Source: Lachnospiraceae bacterium
GTDB lineage: Bacteria > Bacillota > Clostridia > Lachnospirales > Lachnospiraceae
Length of the DNA: 17,301 nt
Assembly (NCBI GenBank): GCA_015057205.1
Contig: SVEW01000040.1
Coordinates: 1 to 17,301, forward strand
Direction of reading: 5' to 3'
The notes under the pieces were generated by a model. The model was not told where the DNA came from. It saw nothing but the letters and a program-made list of their open reading frames with translations, and made no database searches. Below, in pieces: positions 6,819 through 14,231 of this stretch. Position 1 is the first letter of the stretch. Every line of letters starts with the position of its first letter. The translations under genes were made by a program, and so were the position numbers.

Positions 6819-8711
6819 ATGAAGACATTAGAAGAATTAAGGGCGATTCGCGAGAAAATGGAAGGAATCTTACAGGTTCGACTTGCGGATAGCGAGACTG
6901 CCAAGAGTACGGATAACTGCCGTTATCATGTTTTGGTATGTGGAGGAACTGGCTGTACATCTTCAGACAGTCAGGCAATTATAGATAATTTAGAGTCAGA
7001 ATTAAAGGCACAGGGTATTGAGAATGAGGTTGCCATTGTTAAGACCGGATGTCATGGTCTTTGTGCGGTGGGTCCAATCGTGGTAGTATACCCGGGCGGA
7101 ACCTTCTACACCAGAGTGACGCCGGAAGATGCCAAGGAAATTGTTGTAGAGCATTTGAAAAACGGAAATCGCGTAGAACGTCTGGTTTACACCGAGACCA
7201 ATGCGGGAACGGAAGCAATTAAGAAAGCTTATCGTGATACCACCTTTTACAAGAAACAGCATCGAATTGCTCTTCGTAACTGTGGTGTCATCAATCCGGA
7301 AAAAATTGAAGAATACATAGGAACCAGAGGATATGAGGCACTTGGAAAAGTGCTTACAACCATGACACCGGATGAGGTTATCCAGACAATTTTGGATAGC
7401 GGATTACGTGGACGTGGTGGTGCCGGATTCCCAACCGGTTTGAAATGGAAATTTGCTTCCGGAAATCGTGGAAACGTTGAAAAATATGTATGTTGTAACG
7501 CGGACGAGGGAGATCCGGGTGCATTTATGGACCGTTCCGTATTAGAGGGAGATCCGCATGTTGTATTTGAAGCTATGGCAATTGCGGGCTATGCTATTGG
7601 ATCTAACCAGGGATATATCTATGTTCGTGCAGAATATCCAATCGCTGTAGAACGTCTGCAGATTGCATTAAAGCAGGCTAGAGAATACGGTTTACTTGGA
7701 AAAGATATTTTTGGAACCGGATTTGATTTTGATATTGATTTGCGTCTGGGTGCAGGAGCATTCGTTTGTGGTGAGGAAACAGCCCTTATGACTTCCATTG
7801 AAGGAAATCGTGGCGAGCCAAGACCAAGACCACCATTCCCGGCAGTGAAGGGATTGTTTGGAAAACCAACCATTTTAAACAACGTAGAGACCTGGGCAAA
7901 TATTCCGCAGATTATTTTAAACGGACCGGAATGGTTTGCATCCATGGGTACCGAAAAGTCCAAAGGAACCAAGGTATTCGCATTGGGTGGAAAGATTAAT
8001 CATACCGGACTTGTGGAAATTCCAATGGGAACACCGCTTCGTACCGTAATTGAAGAAATCGGTGGTGGAATTCCAAATGGCAAGAAGTTTAAGGCAGCTC
8101 AGACCGGTGGACCATCCGGTGGATGTATTCCGGCAGAGCATTTTGATATTCCGATTGACTACGACAACTTAATTAACATTGGTTCCATGATGGGATCCGG
8201 TGGATTGATTGTTATGGACGAAGATAACTGTATGGTAGATATTGCAAAATTCTTCTTACAGTTTACCGTAGATGAGTCTTGTGGAAAATGTACTCCATGT
8301 CGTGTAGGAACAAAGAGAATGTTAGAAATCCTTGATAAGATTACAGCAGGTAAGGGAACCATGCAGGATTTGGATGAGTTAGAGGACCTTGCTTATTATA
8401 TCAAGGACAATGCGCTTTGCGGACTTGGACAGACCGCTCCGAATCCGGTATTATCAACGCTTCGTTACTTCAGAGATGAGTATATTGCTCATATTGAAGA
8501 GAAACGTTGTCCGGCCGGTGTATGTAAAGCACTTACCAACTTCTACATTGATGCAGAGAAATGTAAAGGCTGTACGTTATGTGCTAGAAACTGTCCGGTA
8601 GATGCAATTGAGGGTAGTGTAAAAGTACCTCATGTTATCAATACTGAGAAATGTATTAAGTGCGGAACCTGTATGGATAACTGTAAATTTGGCGCAATTA
8701 GTAAACGATAG
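6819..8711 (+). CDS. hydB: [FeFe] hydrogenase beta subunit, NuoF-like flavoprotein
   Basis: A 630-residue NADH/FMN subunit of the trimeric hydrogenase, where NAD(H) reacts and where bifurcation is thought to occur in this class. Domains in order: a thioredoxin-like [2Fe-2S] domain (C41-x4-C46, C78-x3-C82); the NuoF core with the FMN/NADH glycine-rich segments GRGGAGFPTG (about 198-207) and NADEGDPGAF (about 227-236); an SLBB segment; the N3-type [4Fe-4S] site C488-x2-C491-x2-C494 plus C534; and a C-terminal two-cluster ferredoxin domain (C582/585/588/592 and C612/615/618/622). The extra N- and C-terminal Fe-S domains match HydB of bifurcating hydrogenases rather than NuoF alone. The start is ATG 6819, 7 nt after TTGGAGG; an in-frame start at 6777 lacks a ribosome binding site. 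hydA follows after 19 nt. Confidence 0.95.
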   Translation: MKTLEELRAIREKMEGILQVRLADSETAKSTDNCRYHVLVCGGTGCTSSDSQAIIDNLESELKAQGIENEVAIVKTGCHGLCAVGPIVVVYPGGTFYTRVTPEDAKEIVVEHLKNGNRVERLVYTETNAGTEAIKKAYRDTTFYKKQHRIALRNCGVINPEKIEEYIGTRGYEALGKVLTTMTPDEVIQTILDSGLRGRGGAGFPTGLKWKFASGNRGNVEKYVCCNADEGDPGAFMDRSVLEGDPHVVFEAMAIAGYAIGSNQGYIYVRAEYPIAVERLQIALKQAREYGLLGKDIFGTGFDFDIDLRLGAGAFVCGEETALMTSIEGNRGEPRPRPPFPAVKGLFGKPTILNNVETWANIPQIILNGPEWFASMGTEKSKGTKVFALGGKINHTGLVEIPMGTPLRTVIEEIGGGIPNGKKFKAAQTGGPSGGCIPAEHFDIPIDYDNLINIGSMMGSGGLIVMDEDNCMVDIAKFFLQFTVDESCGKCTPCRVGTKRMLEILDKITAGKGTMQDLDELEDLAYYIKDNALCGLGQTAPNPVLSTLRYFRDEYIAHIEEKRCPAGVCKALTNFYIDAEKCKGCTLCARNCPVDAIEGSVKVPHVINTEKCIKCGTCMDNCKFGAISKR

Positions 8712-8730
8712 TTGGAGGAGAAATAAGACC

Positions 8731-10488
8731 ATGGGAAATATTACATTAAAAATTAATAACGTTGAAGTGTCTGCACCGGAAGGCTCCACTATTTTAGAGG
8801 CAGCCAGATTGGCGCATATCGAGATTCCAACATTATGCTTTTTAAAAGAAATCAATGAAATCGGCGCATGTAGAATGTGCGTGGTTGAGGTAAAAGGTGC
8901 CAGAACCTTAGTAACCGCTTGTGTATATCCGGTTAGCGAAGGAATGGAAGTATTTACCAACACCCCGAAAGTCATTGCATCAAGAAAGAAAACATTAGAA
9001 CTCATTTTGTCCGTACACAACCGGGACTGTCTGGCTTGTGTAAGAAGTGGAAACTGTGAGTTACAACAGTTATGTAACGATTTGGGCGTTACCGATTCCG
9101 GACGTTACGATGGCGAGAAACCGGAAACCAAGATTGACGATTCCGCAGCACATATGGTGCGTGACAACAGTAAGTGTATTCTTTGCCGTCGTTGTGTGGC
9201 AGCGTGTGAAAAAACACAGGGAATCGGCGTGATTGGCGCAAACAATCGTGGATTTAAGACCTACATTGGTTCTGCATTCGATTTGCCATTGGCAGATACC
9301 AGCTGTGTAAGCTGTGGACAGTGTATTGCGGTATGTCCAACCGGAGCAATTTATGAAAAAGACTTCACCGATCAGGTGTTAGAGGCCATTGCAGATCCGG
9401 AAAAATATGTGGTTGTGCAGACGGCACCGGCTGTACGTGCTGCATTGGCGGAAGAGTTTGATCATCCGATTGGAACCAATGCAGAAGGCAAGATGGCAGC
9501 GGCTCTTCGCCGTTTGGGATTTGATAAAGTATTTGATACCAACTTTGCAGCGGACTTAACCATCATGGAAGAGGCGCACGAGTTCCTTGATCGTGTACAG
9601 AATGGTGGAAAACTACCACTCATTACCTCTTGTTCTCCGGGATGGGTGAAATTCTGTGAACATTACTATCCGGACATGACCGAGAATCTGTCCAGTTGTA
9701 AATCTCCACAGCAGATGTTTGGTGCCATTACCAAATCCTATTTTGCTGAGAAGATGAGAATTCCGAAGGATAAAATTGTGGTAGTCAGTGTAATGCCATG
9801 TACCGCTAAGAAGTTTGAAATCGGAAGAGATGATCAGTCCGGTGCAGGACTTCCGGATGTGGATATTGCTTTAACCACAAGAGAACTTGCCCGATTAATC
9901 AAGAAGGTAGGCATTAAGTTTAATGAGTTGCCAAATGAAACCTTTGATAACCCGCTTGGCGAGCATACCGGAGCCGGTGTTATCTTTGGCGCAACCGGTG
10001 GCGTTATGGAAGCGGCCCTTCGTACCGCAGTAGAGACGTTAACAGGTGAAGAGTTAAAAGAATTAAACTTTACCGATGTTCGAGGAACAGCCGGCATCAA
10101 AGAGGCTACGTATCATGTAGCGGATATGGATGTGAAGGTTGCAGTTGCCAGCGGACTTGGCAATGCAAGAGAATTGCTTGATAAAGTAAATCGCGGCGAA
10201 GCAGAGTATCACTTCATCGAGATTATGGGATGTCCGGGAGGATGTGTCAACGGTGGTGGACAGCCACAGGTACCGGGATACATTCGTAACACCGTAGATG
10301 TACGTAAATTACGTGCTTCCGTTCTTTATGATTTAGATGAGCATGCATCGATTCGTAAGTCTCATGAGAATCCGGAAATCAAGAAACTTTACGATGAGTT
10401 CCTTGGAAAACCGGGAAGCGAGAAAGCACATCACTTATTACATACAACTTATGTAAAACGTGTTGTAAATCAGGACCTGGAAGATTAA
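8731..10488 (+). CDS. hydA: [FeFe] hydrogenase catalytic subunit, group A3 (NADH/ferredoxin-dependent)
   Basis: A 585-residue catalytic subunit that interconverts protons and H2 at the H-cluster. Domains in order: plant-type [2Fe-2S] (C36, C47, C50, C64); His-ligated [4Fe-4S] (H96-x3-C100-x2-C103-x5-C109); two [4Fe-4S] clusters (C149/152/155/159 and C192/195/198/202); the H-cluster domain; and the small-subunit domain (about 525-580). H-cluster motifs are L1 TSCSPGW (C301), L2 MPCTAKK (C357) and L3 IMGCPGGCVNGGG (C501, C505). L1 has Ser302 where CpI-type enzymes have a second Cys. The Fe-S chain and the neighbouring hydC and hydB indicate a soluble trimeric enzyme coupling NADH and reduced ferredoxin to H2. 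There is no C-terminal [2Fe-2S] extension of the kind I recall in Thermotoga HydA. A strong terminator follows directly. Confidence 0.95.
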   Translation: MGNITLKINNVEVSAPEGSTILEAARLAHIEIPTLCFLKEINEIGACRMCVVEVKGARTLVTACVYPVSEGMEVFTNTPKVIASRKKTLELILSVHNRDCLACVRSGNCELQQLCNDLGVTDSGRYDGEKPETKIDDSAAHMVRDNSKCILCRRCVAACEKTQGIGVIGANNRGFKTYIGSAFDLPLADTSCVSCGQCIAVCPTGAIYEKDFTDQVLEAIADPEKYVVVQTAPAVRAALAEEFDHPIGTNAEGKMAAALRRLGFDKVFDTNFAADLTIMEEAHEFLDRVQNGGKLPLITSCSPGWVKFCEHYYPDMTENLSSCKSPQQMFGAITKSYFAEKMRIPKDKIVVVSVMPCTAKKFEIGRDDQSGAGLPDVDIALTTRELARLIKKVGIKFNELPNETFDNPLGEHTGAGVIFGATGGVMEAALRTAVETLTGEELKELNFTDVRGTAGIKEATYHVADMDVKVAVASGLGNARELLDKVNRGEAEYHFIEIMGCPGGCVNGGGQPQVPGYIRNTVDVRKLRASVLYDLDEHASIRKSHENPEIKKLYDEFLGKPGSEKAHHLLHTTYVKRVVNQDLED

Positions 10489-10500
10489 AATAATAAGTAG

Positions 10501-10541
10501 GGACGCTTCTTTACGTAAAACGTCGAGAGGCGTCCTTTTTT
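10501..10541 (+). terminator. Rho-independent terminator of hydCBA
   Basis: A 10-bp stem of GGACGCTTCT (10501-10510) with AGAGGCGTCC (10526-10535), including one G-U pair. A further ACGT/ACGT pairing lies in the loop, and T6 follows at 10536-10541. It begins 12 nt after the hydA stop. Confidence 0.93.
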
Positions 10542-10561
10542 CAGGAAAGGAGGATGTTAGA

Positions 10562-10855
10562 ATGGATAAGGAGTTATTGGCAAAAGAATTGCTTAGCGAG
10601 GCAGCAGAAGAGACAATCCGCTATTCATTAAAGACCAAAGCCCCCATTGATGACATTGTATATGACAGTTGCATTGAAGAAGGGGAAACCATTCATATTT
10701 ATGTGCTTTTTGAAACGGTAGAACAGTTACAGACCATGGAAGAACAAAAGCTGAAAGATGGATTTATGAGCGTATTTATCAAATACCTTACTTCCCATGA
10801 ATTTCCCTTTGGGCAGACCCCAAAGCTTTCTTTTGAGTTCTCGATTCAGTTATAG
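10562..10855 (+). CDS. Hypothetical protein, 97 residues
   Basis: I do not recognise this protein. It is small, acidic and soluble, with no cysteine cluster (one Cys, C37), no signal peptide and no membrane segment. The N-terminal half is helical and Glu/Lys-rich (KELLAKELLSEAAEE region, 3-17). The second half alternates short strands and ends in SFEFSIQL. The gene is supported by a strong AAAGGAGG at 10546-10553 with an 8-nt spacer and by ordinary codon use. It starts 20 nt after the hydA terminator, and no separate promoter is evident, so it may be fed by readthrough. No terminator is seen after it. Confidence 0.7.
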   Translation: MDKELLAKELLSEAAEETIRYSLKTKAPIDDIVYDSCIEEGETIHIYVLFETVEQLQTMEEQKLKDGFMSVFIKYLTSHEFPFGQTPKLSFEFSIQL

Positions 10856-10861
10856 AACTAT

Positions 10862-10891
10862 ACCTCTTGGAGGCGATTTATTACCACTTGG
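10862..10891 (+). promoter_or_regulatory. Candidate LytTR operator: two 9-bp direct repeats, 12-bp spacer
   Basis: ACCTCTTGG (10862-10870) and ACCACTTGG (10883-10891) differ at one base and lie 21 bp apart, two helical turns. That is the known geometry of LytTR/AgrA-type sites (9-bp repeats, 12-bp gap). Each copy agrees at 7 of 9 positions with the general LytTR repeat consensus as I recall it. They end about 10 bp upstream of the -35 region of the LytTR gene's promoter, so autoregulation is likely. Confidence 0.5.
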
Positions 10892-10920
10892 GCAAAAACG
10901 CTTTTATTTCTTATTCGGAT

Positions 10921-10929
10921 TGCTATAAT
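10921..10929 (+). promoter_or_regulatory. Extended -10 promoter of the LytTR-LiaF-like operon
   Basis: TGCTATAAT: perfect -10 hexamer at 10924-10929 with an extended TG. The -35 region (about 10900-10906) is poor, as expected of a promoter that needs an activator bound just upstream. Transcription would begin near 10936, 32 nt before the start codon. Confidence 0.7.
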
Positions 10930-10967
10930 GAGTATAACAAGAACAGCCGTAGAAATGAGGTGAGGAA

Positions 10968-11426
10968 ATGCGAATTCGAATCGAAATTGATGATCAGGGT
11001 GAAGAAGAGGTTATCATTAAACTGAATCAAATCGACGAGCGGGCGGGAGCCATTCAGCAGGCGTTGGCAGAAGTATTATCCGGTCGCGCAAGTTTCCCTT
11101 TTTATCAGGATGAGAAGGAATTCTTTTTCTCGCTGAAGGAGATTTTGTTCTTCGAGACGCAGAACAAGGAAGTGATGGCCCACACGAAGGATCAGGTGTA
11201 TCAGGTCAAGCTTCGACTCTATGAATTGGAAGAACAGCTTCCGGCAAGTTTTTTACGGGTATCGAAATCCACCATCGTGAATATTACCAAGATTCATTCC
11301 ATCGACCGGAATATTACCGGAGCCAGTGAAGTGGAATTTGCGGACTCGTATAAGAAGATCTATGTATCCCGAGGATACTACAAAGTATTAAAAGAGAAAA
11401 TGGACAACAGGAGGTATCGAGTATGA
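10968..11426 (+). CDS. LytTR-domain DNA-binding regulator without receiver domain
   Basis: A 152-residue transcription factor. The C-terminal LytTR DNA-binding domain (about 45-145) is clear from KEILFFETQNKEVMAHT, the strand-helix stretch around FLRVSKSTIVNITKI (95-109) and the closing VSRGYYKVLKEK. The N-terminal 45 residues are too short for a phosphoacceptor receiver, so control is not by a standard histidine kinase. In such stand-alone LytTR genes the partner is usually an adjacent membrane protein, here the LiaF-like product whose start overlaps this stop by 4 nt (ATGA). The ribosome binding site GAGGTGAGGA precedes ATG 10968. Direct repeats upstream suggest it controls its own operon. 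Confidence 0.93.
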   Translation: MRIRIEIDDQGEEEVIIKLNQIDERAGAIQQALAEVLSGRASFPFYQDEKEFFFSLKEILFFETQNKEVMAHTKDQVYQVKLRLYELEEQLPASFLRVSKSTIVNITKIHSIDRNITGASEVEFADSYKKIYVSRGYYKVLKEKMDNRRYRV

Positions 11427-12151
11427 AAAAAAGTATAAAGCGGCCGTTGATGGGACTGGTACTCATTTGTGTGGCGGTTATGATGATTGCAAATCAAGTG
11501 GGTGTAAATCTTTTCCCGGATGGATTATCCGGCGCGCGGATTGCATTTTTGGCAATTAGTGCATTGGTTTTAGTGGACGGTGTTTTGGAAAGGAACATTT
11601 GGAGCATCGGACTTGGCGCAGGATTCGGCTATTGGATTTTGCAGAAGCCTTGCGGATGGCCGGAACGGAGTATTTGGGTTCTGCTGATGACCTGGATTTT
11701 GGTATGTACGGGTCTGGAAATGATTTTTCACAAAAAAAAACATGTCCATGTGAAGATTGACCGTGACGATTGGGACGAGGTAAAAGAAGAAGGCGTGTTT
11801 GACTCTAGCGAGCGTTGTTACGAGGAGGGACATGGAACCAGTTCTGTTTTTTCCAGTTCAACCCGCTACGTGCAGGATACGGACTACCGGGGTGGCAAGA
11901 TGGAAGTGGTTTTTTCCAGCATGCAGCTGTACTTAGATCAGGCAAAGCTTCACAACGGCAGAGCGGTACTCAATGTGGATGTAGTGTTTTCAAGCCTGAT
12001 TATTTATGTTCCGAAGGAGTGGACGGTTGTGAATAATACCGGTCGTGTAATGAGTCGCAGAAGTGATGATGGTTTTGCCGGAAATGGTGAACAGACCCTG
12101 ATAGTCGAAGGCGATTGTGTGTTCGGAAATATTCAGTTTGAGCGTGTTTAA
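11423..12151 (+). CDS. LiaF-like membrane protein (DUF5668/LiaF C-terminal domain)
   Basis: A 242-residue protein with about four membrane segments (roughly 8-24, 38-54, 59-75, 83-102), then a charged juxtamembrane stretch (HKKKHVHVKIDRDDWDE). The C-terminal part (about 135-242) carries repeated strand motifs VFSS, VFSS, VFSS and VFGNI near 142, 163, 188 and 233, typical of the LiaF/cell-wall-active-antibiotic response domain. In the Lia system such proteins restrain an envelope-stress response. Here the partner is the co-translated LytTR regulator, with a 4-nt overlap and AGGAGG just upstream, rather than a LiaSR two-component pair. A membrane-to-LytTR envelope-stress circuit is inference. 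The gene contains a run of nine A (11732-11740). A terminator follows. Confidence 0.88.
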   Translation: MKKSIKRPLMGLVLICVAVMMIANQVGVNLFPDGLSGARIAFLAISALVLVDGVLERNIWSIGLGAGFGYWILQKPCGWPERSIWVLLMTWILVCTGLEMIFHKKKHVHVKIDRDDWDEVKEEGVFDSSERCYEEGHGTSSVFSSSTRYVQDTDYRGGKMEVVFSSMQLYLDQAKLHNGRAVLNVDVVFSSLIIYVPKEWTVVNNTGRVMSRRSDDGFAGNGEQTLIVEGDCVFGNIQFERV

Positions 12152-12160
12152 TAGTTTTAA

Positions 12161-12194
12161 AGAAGAGTTTGTAAAAATGCAAACTCTTTTTTTT
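12161..12194 (+). terminator. Rho-independent terminator of the LytTR-LiaF-like operon
   Basis: A perfect 9-bp stem of AAGAGTTTG (12163-12171) with CAAACTCTT (12180-12188), an 8-nt loop, and a long T run to 12194 and beyond. Confidence 0.9.
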
Positions 12195-12233
12195 ATTTTT
12201 TTTCAAAAAAAGGGAGAAAAAAATAACAAGGCA

Positions 12234-12242
12234 TGTTATAAT
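12234..12242 (+). promoter_or_regulatory. Extended -10 promoter of the sensory hydrogenase operon
   Basis: TGTTATAAT: perfect -10 hexamer (12237-12242) plus extended TG. The -35 position (about 12214-12219, GAGAAA) shows no match. Transcription would start near 12249, at the foot of a hairpin. Confidence 0.7.
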
Positions 12243-12249
12243 AGGGTAT

Positions 12250-12271
12250 AACGTCTACTAAGATGGACGTT
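12250..12271 (+). promoter_or_regulatory. 5' stem-loop at the predicted start of the sensor operon mRNA
   Basis: AACGTCTA (12250-12257) pairs with TGGACGTT (12264-12271) over 8 bp with one G-U, and a 6-nt loop. It lies at the predicted transcript 5' end, with a short TTTT at 12270-12273. It could protect the mRNA from 5' decay or be a protein-binding site (DNA or RNA). The T run is too short for a convincing attenuator. Confidence 0.45.
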
Positions 12272-12300
12272 TTGAGGTTATTGCGTGAAAAGGAGGAGAG

Positions 12301-12537
12301 ATGATGAAGGTTACAGTATGTATCGGAAGTTCCTGCCATTTGAAAGGTTCCAGACAGGTTGTGGAAGATTTCAAGAGAATGGTTGAAGAAAACCACTTAG
12401 AGGATAAGATTGAGCTGGGGGGAACGTTCTGCTTGAGCAACTGCCAAAAAGGGGTTTGTGTATCCATTGATGGAGAAGTTTATTCTGTAACGCCGGAGAC
12501 TACGAAACAGTTCTTTGAAGAACATTTTTTGAACTAG
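12301..12537 (+). CDS. Stand-alone thioredoxin-like [2Fe-2S] protein (NuoE-like)
   Basis: A 78-residue protein with the four ligands of thioredoxin-like [2Fe-2S] ferredoxins: C7-x4-C12 (CIGSSC) and C44-x3-C48 (CLSNC), plus an extra C53. It corresponds to the C-terminal domain of NuoE alone, without the helical N-terminal part seen in HydC. It is likely an electron carrier serving the sensory hydrogenase encoded 20 nt downstream. Small proteins of this kind are known next to group C hydrogenases. There are two in-frame ATGs, 12301 and 12304; AGGAGG at 12291-12296 gives spacers of 4 and 7 nt, so 12304 may be the real start. It is the first gene of the operon. Confidence 0.88.
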   Translation: MMKVTVCIGSSCHLKGSRQVVEDFKRMVEENHLEDKIELGGTFCLSNCQKGVCVSIDGEVYSVTPETTKQFFEEHFLN

Positions 12538-12557
12538 GTAAAGAGTAGGAGAAGACT

Positions 12558-14231
12558 ATGGGAGATTTTCTTAAGCTGAAGAAATCCAATTGTGTGAATT
12601 GCTACAAATGTATTCGTCATTGCCCGGTGAAGTCCATTCGATTTTCCGGAGGACAGGCGAATATTATTGCGAATGAGTGTATTCTGTGCGGACAATGTTT
12701 TGTTGTGTGCCCGCAGAATGCCAAGGAAGTGGCAGATGATCGCGAGAAGGTTCGGGTGCTGATGGCTGAGAATGAGACGGTCGTTGCATCCCTTGCACCA
12801 TCGTTTATTGCGAATTGGGAGGGAATTGGTATCAAGGGAATGGAGAATGCACTTAAGAAGCTGGGGTTTGCCCAAGTGGAGGAGACAGCCATTGGTGCTA
12901 CCATTGTCAAGCGGGAGTATGAACGTATTTTGAGGGAAGATAAGCCGGATATTTTGATTTCATCCTGCTGCCATTCCATTAATTTACTGATTCAGAAGCA
13001 TTATCCGTTTGCGATGCCTTATTTGGCAAATGTGGTTTCACCGATGCAGGCACATTCCATTGATATTAAGAAGCGTTATCCGGGTGCCAAGACGGTGTTT
13101 ATCGGACCGTGTGTGGCTAAGAAGGATGAGGTGGAACATTACAAGGGAATCGTGGATGCTTGTCTGACATTCGAAGAACTGCGTCAGATGTTTGAAGAAG
13201 CAGGAATCGAGCCGGAGCCGGATATGGATACCACTGAGAAGAGTAAAGCACGTATTTTTCCGACAGCCGGTGGCGTTATTGCGACCATGGAGCTTTCGGA
13301 TGAGTATACGTATCTGGCAATTGACGGAACGGAGAACTGCATTGCAGCGCTAAAGGACATTGAAGGTGGGCATATACATAAATGTTTTATCGAAATGAAC
13401 ACCTGTAAAGGAAGTTGCAGCAATGGACCGGTGATGGAGAAGTATAAGAACGCACCGGTGAGAAGTTTCCAGAATGTTAGCCGTTATGCAGGAAAAGAAG
13501 ACTTCGAAGTGGATGAGCTGACGAAACTTGAGAAACGTAAGATATATGAATATATAGAGCAGACCGCTGCAATGCCCAATGAGAATCAGATTCGTGAGAT
13601 TCTTTTGAAAATGGGTAAGAATGACAAGTCTCAGGAAATCAATTGCGGTTCTTGTGGTTATGCGACTTGTAGGGATAAAGCGGTTGCAATTTTTCAGGGA
13701 AAAGCAGAAGTTTCCATGTGTCTCCCATTCTTAAAAGATAGGGCGGAAAGCTTTTCCGGAAGTATTATTAACAATACGCCGAATGCCATTATTATTTTGA
13801 ACGAGAAATTGGAAGTTCAACAACTTAATAAGGCAGCGTGTGCGATTTTGAACCTGAATGGCCCGAATTCCATTATGGGCGAACAGGTAGTAAGAATTAT
13901 GGATCCGAAGGATTTTATGGAAGTATTAAATAGTGGTATTTCCATTCACAATAAACGAACCTATTTAACCGATTATCGGAAGTTCGTAGAAGAGACCATA
14001 ATTTACGATCCGGAGTACCGGAATCTATTATGCATTATGCGTGATATTACCAGTGAGGAAGAGCAACGGGAGAAGAAGGAGGAGATTTGTCGCTCCACCA
14101 TCGAGGTTGCAGACAAGGTAGTTGAGAAGCAGATGCGCATTGTACAAGAGATTGCCTCCCTGTTGGGAGAAACGGCAGCAGAGACGAAGATTGCGCTTAC
14201 CAAATTGAAGGAGTCGGTGCAGGATGAATAA
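12558..14231 (+). CDS. hydS: Sensory [FeFe] hydrogenase with Fe-S and PAS domains (group C3 type)
   Basis: A 557-residue protein believed to sense H2 or redox state rather than to turn over H2 in bulk. Domains in order: two-cluster ferredoxin (C12/15/18/22, C41/44/47/51); H-cluster domain with L1 SSCCHS (C137, C138), L2 IGPCVAKKDE (C185) and L3 NTCKGSC (C283, C287); a four-Cys Fe-S module (C363, C366, C371, C388, in CGSCGYATC...C); a PAS domain (about 400-500, NNTPNAIIILNEKLEVQQLN region); and a C-terminal amphipathic coiled coil (about 500-555). There is no small-subunit domain. No kinase or cyclase is fused; instead the gene overlaps by 8 nt a SpoIIE/PP2C phosphatase gene, which defines group C3. 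The signal probably passes by protein contact through the PAS and coiled-coil part. The symbol follows the R. albus naming. Strong TAGGAG precedes ATG 12558. Confidence 0.92.
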   Translation: MGDFLKLKKSNCVNCYKCIRHCPVKSIRFSGGQANIIANECILCGQCFVVCPQNAKEVADDREKVRVLMAENETVVASLAPSFIANWEGIGIKGMENALKKLGFAQVEETAIGATIVKREYERILREDKPDILISSCCHSINLLIQKHYPFAMPYLANVVSPMQAHSIDIKKRYPGAKTVFIGPCVAKKDEVEHYKGIVDACLTFEELRQMFEEAGIEPEPDMDTTEKSKARIFPTAGGVIATMELSDEYTYLAIDGTENCIAALKDIEGGHIHKCFIEMNTCKGSCSNGPVMEKYKNAPVRSFQNVSRYAGKEDFEVDELTKLEKRKIYEYIEQTAAMPNENQIREILLKMGKNDKSQEINCGSCGYATCRDKAVAIFQGKAEVSMCLPFLKDRAESFSGSIINNTPNAIIILNEKLEVQQLNKAACAILNLNGPNSIMGEQVVRIMDPKDFMEVLNSGISIHNKRTYLTDYRKFVEETIIYDPEYRNLLCIMRDITSEEEQREKKEEICRSTIEVADKVVEKQMRIVQEIASLLGETAAETKIALTKLKESVQDE

